Positions 45,761 to 50,176 of a DNA stretch of 50,176 bases are shown here, piece by piece. Source of the stretch: Candidatus Endomicrobium embiratermitis (GTDB lineage Bacteria > Elusimicrobiota > Endomicrobiia > Endomicrobiales > Endomicrobiaceae); NCBI GenBank assembly GCA_009781315.1, contig WQYI01000012.1:1-50176 (forward strand), written 5' to 3'. A program made the position numbers and the translations under genes. Position 1 is the stretch's first letter. Each line of letters begins with the position of its first letter. Under the pieces are notes generated by a model. That model was given only the letters and a program-made list of their open reading frames with translations, did no database searches and was not told the origin of the DNA.

Positions 45761-46639
45761 ATGAATAAAAAATCCGTAATTACCATAGGGACTTTCGACG
45801 GCGTGCATAAGGGGCATAAGCTTCTTATAGAGAAGACTCTGTCCGACGCGAAAAAAGGCGGTTTAAAAAGCGTTGCCATAGTTTTGGAAAAGCCCGTACG
45901 AAATGTAAGCGGTTTATTGTCTTTGTATGACGAAAAAATAGACGAACTTTACCTTTGTGGCGTAGATGAAATTATAGTCATACCCGTTCCTTCGGATATA
46001 TTGTCCGTTGAACCGGATGAATTTTTTGACGGTTTTTTAGTTAAAATTTTGAATGTAAAACAAATAGTCTGCGGTCAGGATTTCGCATTCGGCAAAAACA
46101 GAAAAGGAAATACCTGCTGGCTTAAAAATAAAGCGAAAACCCGCGGCGTAAAAGTTGACGTATTAAAACCGTTAAAATTTTATTCAAAGCAGGTATCGTC
46201 TTCGCATATCCGTTCGTTAATTGAAAAAGGCGATATAGAAAACGCCGGCAAATTTTTAGGCAGAAATTATTCTTTTTACGGAATGCCGTTTAAAGACAGG
46301 GGAATCGGGGTAAAACTCGGATTTCCGACGGTCAATTTAAAAACAGATAAATCAAAACTTATTCCCAAAGGCATATTTATAAGTTTAATATCCCAAAACG
46401 GAAAAATCTATCCGTCGGTAACAAGCATAGGCACGCGTCCGACGTTTAAAGAGAAAAGCGTTCTTATACCTGAGACGCATATTCTGGATTTTAAAGGCGT
46501 ATGGAAAAAATCAAAAACAAAAGTTACGCTGCTTAAAAAAATAAGGAACGAGAAAAAGTTTCGAAACATAGAAGAGTTAAAAAAGCAGATATCCAAAGAC
46601 GTTATCAAAGTTAGAAAGTATTTTAGGCTTATTATCTAA
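45761..46639 (+). CDS. ribF: Bifunctional riboflavin kinase/FAD synthetase
   Basis: RibF makes FMN from riboflavin and then FAD. The 292-residue product has the N-terminal nucleotidyltransferase domain with ITIGTFDGVHKGHKLLI (about residues 5-21) and CGQDFAFGKNRKGN (near 104), and the C-terminal riboflavin kinase domain (about 170-290: GIGVKLGFPTVNLKTDKSKLI, GTRPTF). The ATG at 45761 starts next to the conserved domain; upstream in-frame codons lie in a repeat. It ends the rimP operon in the order usual in Firmicutes and related groups. Confidence 0.93.
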   Translation: MNKKSVITIGTFDGVHKGHKLLIEKTLSDAKKGGLKSVAIVLEKPVRNVSGLLSLYDEKIDELYLCGVDEIIVIPVPSDILSVEPDEFFDGFLVKILNVKQIVCGQDFAFGKNRKGNTCWLKNKAKTRGVKVDVLKPLKFYSKQVSSSHIRSLIEKGDIENAGKFLGRNYSFYGMPFKDRGIGVKLGFPTVNLKTDKSKLIPKGIFISLISQNGKIYPSVTSIGTRPTFKEKSVLIPETHILDFKGVWKKSKTKVTLLKKIRNEKKFRNIEELKKQISKDVIKVRKYFRLII

Positions 46640-46649
46640 TGCTCAATTT

Positions 46650-46723
46650 TGTCATTCTGCGGGAACGTAGTTCCTTGCAGAATCTATGAATTTATAGATC
46701 CTGCGACTGCGCGCAGGATGACA
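46650..46723. repeat. TGTCAT...ATGACA cloverleaf repeat, copy 3
   Basis: TGTCAT (46650-46655) and ATGACA (46718-46723) close a four-stem figure. Arm one is ATTCTGC/GCAGAAT (46654-46660, 46677-46683) with GGAAC-GTA-GTTCC inside. The middle arm is TCTAT/ATAGA (46683-46687, 46694-46698). Arm two is ATCCTGCG/CGCAGGAT (46698-46705, 46712-46719). It is 74 bases long and lies between convergent ribF and tcdA. Confidence 0.8.
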
Positions 46724-46728
46724 TGTTA

Positions 46729-47466
46729 CTAAGCAGCGCCTGTCAGTTTTTTTATAGCCAAGTCCGCCAAGAGCAGTCCGAAAATTCCGGTAATCACATT
46801 ATAACTTCCTAAAATTTTCGCAGAATTTCTTTCGAATTTTTCGGTTCCTTCAGGCAGGTTTTCCGGAAATAAAGGTTTTGTCTGCGGAGGTTGTTCTGAA
46901 AACACGCAAGGGATGCCGTTTTTAATTCCGCGTTTTTTTAATTCTTCGCGAATCCTCTGCGCAAGTTTACAGTAATGCGTTTTAAATAAATCGGCAGTTT
47001 GTATTTTTGACGGATCGGTTTTTAATGCCGCGCCCATAGACGATACGACCGGAATTGAATTTTTAACGCAGTGTTCCAAGAGAGCGGCTTTGGAATCAAA
47101 AGAATCTATCGCGTCGATGACCATATCCGGTTTTGTTTTAAAAATCTTTTCAATGTTATCTGCATTTACAAATATATGCATAGTTTCAATTTTACATTCC
47201 GGGTTTATATCCAGTATTCTTTCTTTTGCGGCTTTGGTTTTTAATTTCCCTAAAGTAGAATGCAGCGCGAAAAGCTGTCTGTTTAAATTTGTTATCTGCA
47301 CAGTGTCGCTGTCAATAAGCAAAAATTCTCCGATACCGCTTCTTGCAAGCGCTTCTGCCGCAAAACTTCCTACGGCGCCAAGTCCTATAACGGCAATTTT
47401 TGATTTTTGAAGTTTTTGTAGTTTTTCTTCTCCGAAAAGCAGTTCGGTACGTAAAAATTGTTCCAT
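46729..47466 (-). CDS. tcdA: tRNA threonylcarbamoyladenosine dehydratase
   Basis: TcdA cyclises the threonylcarbamoyl modification at tRNA position 37. The 245-residue product is a ThiF/E1-like ATPase: FLRTELLFGEEKLQKLQ at the N-terminus, nucleotide-binding AVIGLGAVGSFAAEALARSG (about 24-43), the arginine motif LNRQLFAL, DAIDSFDSK and the C-terminal NGIPCVFSEQPP. These features separate it from MoeB and ThiF. The ATG at 47466 has AAGGAAA upstream; the longer reading frame begins in a repeat. It follows a 54-codon membrane-protein gene on the same strand. Confidence 0.9.
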   Translation of the reverse strand: MEQFLRTELLFGEEKLQKLQKSKIAVIGLGAVGSFAAEALARSGIGEFLLIDSDTVQITNLNRQLFALHSTLGKLKTKAAKERILDINPECKIETMHIFVNADNIEKIFKTKPDMVIDAIDSFDSKAALLEHCVKNSIPVVSSMGAALKTDPSKIQTADLFKTHYCKLAQRIREELKKRGIKNGIPCVFSEQPPQTKPLFPENLPEGTEKFERNSAKILGSYNVITGIFGLLLADLAIKKLTGAA

Positions 47467-47479
47467 GGTTTCCTTCCTG

Positions 47480-47517
47480 TCGTCATTGCGGGGAGGAACA
47501 AAGGGACTTGGTCCCAA
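47480..47517. repeat. GTCATTGCGGGGAGGA repeat remnant
   Basis: GTCATTGCGGGG resembles the left end of the repeat at 43947-43987. A GGGACTTGGTCCC hairpin follows at about 47503-47515. It separates tcdA from the small membrane-protein gene. Confidence 0.5.
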
Positions 47518-47528
47518 GTTCCGAATTT

Positions 47529-47693
47529 TCAGGAATTCTTATCTTTTAAATTATGAATTAATTTGTGTAAAGGCTTAAAAGAAAAAGAGTATAAATCAGG
47601 CACATAGATAATGCCCCTCTTTATAAACAGGCTTCCCAAAACAATGACGATTAAGGCGGCGATAACTAAAATTCTCCAAAAGTTTTTGTTCAT
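47529..47693 (-). CDS. Small single-pass membrane protein of 54 residues
   Basis: I do not recognise this gene. Translation from the ATG at 47693 gives MNKNFWRILVIAALIVIV, continuing through one membrane helix (about residues 7-24). A basic turn (FIKRG) and a short polar tail ending HNLKDKNS follow. The binding site AAAGGTG lies seven bases before the ATG, which is what makes the reading frame credible. It is leftward, 62 bases before tcdA, so the two may share a transcript. The positive residues flanking the helix do not settle the topology. Confidence 0.6.
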   Translation of the reverse strand: MNKNFWRILVIAALIVIVLGSLFIKRGIIYVPDLYSFSFKPLHKLIHNLKDKNS

Positions 47694-47811
47694 AATAAGC
47701 ACCTTTTTATTATTAAAATTGAATTGAAAAATTATATATAATACTGTTTAAAAAGGCAATTAACGCGCCGGCGCGCCGTTTTTGAGCTTAAAAAAGGTTT
47801 ACGTGCTGCCG

Positions 47812-47840
47812 TTGACAAAGTAAAACAATTCATATATAAT
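47812..47840 (+). promoter_or_regulatory. Consensus promoter of the rpsP operon
   Basis: TTGACA (47812-47817), 17 bases, TATAAT (47835-47840), a perfect match to the sigma-70 consensus. The leader would be about 40 bases. Just upstream, 47763-47779 is a GC-only palindromic stretch (CGCGCCGGCGCGCCG) followed by five T residues. Confidence 0.88.
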
Positions 47841-47885
47841 ATCAAATTCATAGAGAGGGCATTGGGCCTTAAACGGAGGAAGAAG

Positions 47886-48134
47886 ATGGCAGTTAGATTA
47901 CGTTTGCAGAGAAAAGGCAAACCGAAAAGACCTTATTACAGAGTTGTTGCTATTGACCAGAGAGCCAAAAGGGACGGAGAACCTATCGAAATTTTAGGAC
48001 AGTACGACCCTATTGCCAAAGACAACAAACTCAATGTTAATATGGAAAGAGTAAACTACTGGCTCGGAACGGGGGCAAAAGCTTCCGATACCGTCGCGGA
48101 ACTTATAAAAAAAGTTTCAGCGGAAAGCAAGTAG
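47886..48134 (+). CDS. rpsP: 30S ribosomal protein S16
   Basis: S16 is an early-binding small-subunit protein. The 82-residue product has the conserved start AVRLRLQRKGKPKRPYYRVVAID and the core RDGEPIEILGQYDPIAKDN, RVNYWLGTGAKASDTVAELI. GGAGG lies seven bases before the ATG; an upstream TTG in frame is rejected. It opens the rpsP-khpA-rimM-trmD-rplS operon. Confidence 0.97.
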   Translation: MAVRLRLQRKGKPKRPYYRVVAIDQRAKRDGEPIEILGQYDPIAKDNKLNVNMERVNYWLGTGAKASDTVAELIKKVSAESK

Positions 48135-48170
48135 CGCGGTAAAAGTAGTCGCTTCATAACGGAGGAAATC

Positions 48171-48401
48171 ATGAAAGACTTGGTGCTTTACATTGCGAAA
48201 GCGTTGGTTGACAACCCGGATCAGGTGGAAGTAAAAGAAATTGCAGGCGAAAAAGCGACCGTTTTGGAACTCAAAGTCGCGGACGGCGACAGAGGTAAAA
48301 TTATCGGTAAAGAAGGCAGAATAATAAAAGCGATAAGAATTATCGTAAATTCCGCTTCCGCAAAACTCGATAAGAGAGCTACCGTTGAAATAGTAGAGTA
48401 G
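48171..48401 (+). CDS. khpA: KH-domain RNA-binding protein KhpA
   Basis: KhpA is a small RNA chaperone that pairs with KhpB/Jag in many bacteria. The 76-residue product begins LVLYIAKALVDNPDQVEV and carries the KH signature with GKIIGKEGRIIKAIRIIVNSAS, the GxxG loop reading GKEG. GGAGG lies before the ATG. The place between rpsP and rimM is the standard one. Confidence 0.94.
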   Translation: MKDLVLYIAKALVDNPDQVEVKEIAGEKATVLELKVADGDRGKIIGKEGRIIKAIRIIVNSASAKLDKRATVEIVE

Positions 48402-48405
48402 TAGA

Positions 48406-48720
48406 ATGAAGCGCAAACAAACCGGAGAGACAAAGTGGAAAGTATCCGAGATTTTGGGTTTTGAAGTTTTTGACCAGTCCGGAGAACGCTTAGGTCTTCT
48501 TTCCGATGTTATATTGACGGGAAGCAACGACGTATGGGTTGTGCGTTGCGACGGGGAAGAAATTTTAATCCCTGCTTTAAAAAATATAGTCAAAGAAGTT
48601 AATTCTTTGAGAAAGAAAATTTTCGTTACGCTTCCGGCCGGTTATTCGGACATTTACGCTTCGGCTAAGTCCGCCGACGGCCTTTTGGAATATAACGGTT
48701 ATTCCGTTTATGAAGATTGA
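48406..48720 (+). CDS. rimM: RimM-like protein reduced to the PRC-barrel half
   Basis: RimM helps mature the 30S head and binds S19. Full-length RimM is about 165 to 180 residues with an N-terminal RimM beta-barrel and a C-terminal PRC barrel. This product has only 104 residues and corresponds to the PRC barrel: [41 protein letters not shown], and the tail resembling RimM's final strands. It begins four bases after khpA, so there is no room for the missing half, and I found no shifted remnant. The place before trmD supports the RimM call. Function without the first domain is uncertain. Confidence 0.75.
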   Translation: MKRKQTGETKWKVSEILGFEVFDQSGERLGLLSDVILTGSNDVWVVRCDGEEILIPALKNIVKEVNSLRKKIFVTLPAGYSDIYASAKSADGLLEYNGYSVYED

Positions 48721-49435
48721 TATTCTCACTATATTTCCTAATATGTTTTGCGGTCCTTTTACCGAAAGCATTTTGGCAAAAGCGCGCGAAAAAAAACTTA
48801 TAAAAATTAATTTTATAGACATACGTTCTTTCTCTAAAGACAAACATAAAAAAGTTGACGATAAACCTTTCGGCGGCGGAGCGGGCATGGTGATGAAACC
48901 GGAACCGCTTTACGACGCGTTAAAAAGCGCCGGCGTAAAAAAAAGGAATAAAGAATACAAAAATCCTTACAATAAGCCTTTGGTTGTTTTTATGTCGCCG
49001 CAGGGAAAGACTTTAAACTGCGAAACGGTAAAAGACCTTTCAAAGTTTAAACATCTGGTTATTTTGTGCGGCCATTACGAAGGCGTCGACGAACGCGTAA
49101 TGAACTTTGTCGATAAGGAAATTTCCGTAGGAGATTATGTTCTTACCGGAGGAGAAATTCCGGCCATGGTTTTGGTTGACGCCGTGGCAAGAATGATTCC
49201 CGGAGTAGTCAAAGACGGAAATTCGGTTAAGAACGATTCGTTTTTTAACGGGTTATTGGATTATCCTCATTATACAAGACCGGCAGTTTTCAGAGGTCTT
49301 AAAGTTCCCGAAGTTTTATTGTCGGGCAATCATAAAAAAATAGACGAATGGCGTAAACTGCAGTCGAGCGAGAGGACAAAAAAACGTCGTCCGGACTTAA
49401 TAAAAGACAATGAGGAAGTAGGAAGTAGGAGGTAG
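48710..49435 (+). CDS. trmD: tRNA (guanine-N1)-methyltransferase TrmD
   Basis: TrmD methylates G37 of tRNAs to prevent frameshifting. The 241-residue product has the SPOUT knot with [19 protein letters not shown], the SAM-binding [15 protein letters not shown] and [20 protein letters not shown], and the C-terminal [13 protein letters not shown] and [13 protein letters not shown]. It overlaps rimM by 11 bases. The final residues EEVGSRR and the stop codon come from the GTAGGAGG words of the repeat that follows. Confidence 0.96.
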   Translation: MKIDILTIFPNMFCGPFTESILAKAREKKLIKINFIDIRSFSKDKHKKVDDKPFGGGAGMVMKPEPLYDALKSAGVKKRNKEYKNPYNKPLVVFMSPQGKTLNCETVKDLSKFKHLVILCGHYEGVDERVMNFVDKEISVGDYVLTGGEIPAMVLVDAVARMIPGVVKDGNSVKNDSFFNGLLDYPHYTRPAVFRGLKVPEVLLSGNHKKIDEWRKLQSSERTKKRRPDLIKDNEEVGSRR

Positions 49436-49515
49436 GAGGTAAGGAAATAACGGCAAAATAAAAGTTGCTGTTTTAAAATTCCTCCCTTCTCCCTCCTTCC
49501 TCCTCCCTCCTAATT
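49416..49515. repeat. Scaffold repeat with GGAGGTA/TCCTCCC arms
   Basis: Purine words GGAAGTAGGAGGTAGGAGG (from 49419) face pyrimidine words CCTCCCTTCTCCCTCC (49482-49511). The centre reads AACGGCAAAATAAAAGTTGC and TGTT (49449-49472), a hairpin AACGGCAA/TTGCTGTT. It overlaps the trmD stop and fills the gap before rplS. Confidence 0.7.
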
Positions 49516-49541
49516 GCAGCATAAAAGGGGAGTTAAGCAAA

Positions 49542-49940
49542 ATGTCATTGTTAGAACATGTTAATTCATTGCAGAAGAAAAATTCGGGAATTTCATTTAA
49601 ACCCGGCGACCAGGTAAAAGTTCATTTTAAAGTCGTTGAAGGCGAAAATGAAAGAATACAGGTTTTTGAAGGCGTTGTTATAAGAATAAAAGGCAGCGGC
49701 CTTTCCGAAACTTTTACCGTAAGAAAAAATTCTTTCGGCGTAGGCGTGGAAAGAATTTTTCCTATTCATTCGCCTAGAATTGAAAAAATTGAGATTGCAA
49801 GGCGCGGAAAAGTCCGCAGAGCAAAACTCTATTATCTGAGAGACCTTTCCGGAAAAGCGGCAAGGATTTCCGAAGATTCTTCAAGAAAAGAAAGTTCGGA
49901 TAAAGCCGAAACGAAGGAACAACCTTCGGCGGCAAACTAA
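49542..49940 (+). CDS. rplS: 50S ribosomal protein L19
   Basis: L19 lies at the subunit interface of the ribosome. The 132-residue product has the conserved [29 protein letters not shown], the [33 protein letters not shown] core and the basic [16 protein letters not shown], followed by a Ser/Lys/Glu-rich tail of about 20 residues that is longer than usual. GGGGAG precedes the ATG. It closes the operon. Confidence 0.97.
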   Translation: MSLLEHVNSLQKKNSGISFKPGDQVKVHFKVVEGENERIQVFEGVVIRIKGSGLSETFTVRKNSFGVGVERIFPIHSPRIEKIEIARRGKVRRAKLYYLRDLSGKAARISEDSSRKESSDKAETKEQPSAAN

Positions 49941-49956
49941 AAAATTAAAATTAATA

Positions 49957-49987
49957 AAAGCGGCGGATAACTCCCGCCGCTTTTTTA
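49957..49987 (+). terminator. Intrinsic terminator of the rpsP-rplS operon
   Basis: AAAGCGGCGG (49957-49966) pairs with CCGCCGCTTT (49974-49983) around ATAACTC and ends in six T residues. Confidence 0.92.
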
Positions 49988-50031
49988 ACGCCAATTCGAC
50001 AAAAGAAAGTTGTTATTCCGCTCTTTTGTCG

Positions 50032-50094
50032 TCCCCGAGTGTTTTAATCGGGGATCCATTAAACCGCAGAGGTACCACGGGCGTGAGCCCGTGG
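50032..50094. other. Two hairpins, possible left end of an IS200/IS605 element
   Basis: TCCCCGA (50032-50038) pairs with TCGGGGA (50048-50054). CCACGGGC (50075-50082) pairs perfectly with GCCCGTGG (50087-50094) around GTGA. IS200/IS605 elements lack terminal inverted repeats but carry subterminal hairpins like the second one, upstream of the transposase. Confidence 0.4.
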
Positions 50095-50132
50095 GGGAAT
50101 AAAGACCTGAATCTTTGTAGTATAATATAGAG

Positions 50133-50176
50133 ATGGAACTACGGAAACAAGGACACAGCGTATATTATTGCAAGTA
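50133..50176 (+). CDS. Start of an IS200/IS605-like transposase, cut by the window edge
   Basis: Only 14 codons are inside the window: MELRKQGHSVYYCK, still open at the edge. The HSVYYCKY-type start resembles the N-terminus of Y1 HUH transposases of the IS200/IS605 or REP-associated (RAYT) group, where a similar stretch leads into the first strand and the KYR motif. TATAAT (50121-50126) lies just before it. The call rests on very few residues plus the upstream hairpin. Confidence 0.45.
   Translation, partial: MELRKQGHSVYYCK

Noticed and set aside
46650-46723. Possible tRNA because of 74-base length and cloverleaf shape
   Set aside because: No T-loop consensus (GTTCRANTC), no acceptor stem of seven pairs and no plausible anticodon loop; the outer ends match the other repeats instead.
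48135-48405. Search for a frameshifted N-terminal half of RimM upstream of 48406
   Set aside because: The interval is occupied by khpA with only 36 bases before it and four after it, and no other frame shows RimM-like sequence.

Overview
The window looks like a chromosomal segment of an AT-rich, Gram-negative, anaerobic bacterium. A complete Tol-Pal system, LolA, lipoprotein signal peptides and an exported beta-barrel protein point to an outer membrane. A membrane pyrophosphatase and an NfnAB-type transhydrogenase point to a fermentative, energy-limited life. The gene content and the very large exported protein fit Elusimicrobiota (Endomicrobium-like) best. That placement is a judgement from overall pattern, not from a database search.

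Layout. Bases 129-13492 read rightward as one envelope and accessory block: pal, cpoB, tolA, tolB, tolQ, tolR, a membrane PHP-domain protein, a GT39 glycosyltransferase, exported ankyrin-repeat and WD40 proteins, a small cyclic-nucleotide-binding-fold protein, a PerM-type permease and glycogen branching enzyme, ending at a hairpin terminator. Bases 13545-22493 read leftward: a proton-pumping pyrophosphatase with its own consensus promoter and, upstream of it, a 2129-residue exported multidomain protein. Bases 22597-34118 read rightward: a beta-barrel protein, rpsO, pnp, accB, a winged-helix protein, then ftsK, lolA, rodZ, rimO, pgsA, pgpA and a metallo-beta-lactamase-fold hydrolase, with xerD following at 34229-35113. 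A palindromic terminator separates xerD from the convergent gdhA, and gdhA is divergent from nfnA-nfnB. The right end carries two classical translation operons, rimP-nusA-infB-rbfA-nrnA-truB-ribF and rpsP-khpA-rimM-trmD-rplS, separated by leftward tcdA and a 54-residue membrane protein. The last bases appear to open an IS200/IS605-type transposase gene.

How the parts work together. Tol-Pal, LolA and the beta-barrel protein maintain the outer envelope. FtsK, XerD and RodZ serve chromosome segregation and cell shape, while PgsA and PgpA make phosphatidylglycerol. GdhA and NfnAB link amino-nitrogen metabolism to NADPH and ferredoxin balance. HppA recovers energy from pyrophosphate.

What stands out. 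(1) The 2129-residue protein joins a signal peptide, an EreA/ChaN-like N-terminus, an HELTHE zinc motif, an HD domain and a PPP-type phosphatase. (2) The spacers are crowded with structured repeats. One family has a fixed scaffold (ACGGC head, GTCGTT middle) with self-complementary arms whose word differs between copies, often starting exactly on a stop codon. A second family forms TGTCAT...ATGACA cloverleaves. (3) RimM has only its PRC-barrel half. (4) Three promoters share an almost identical spacer.
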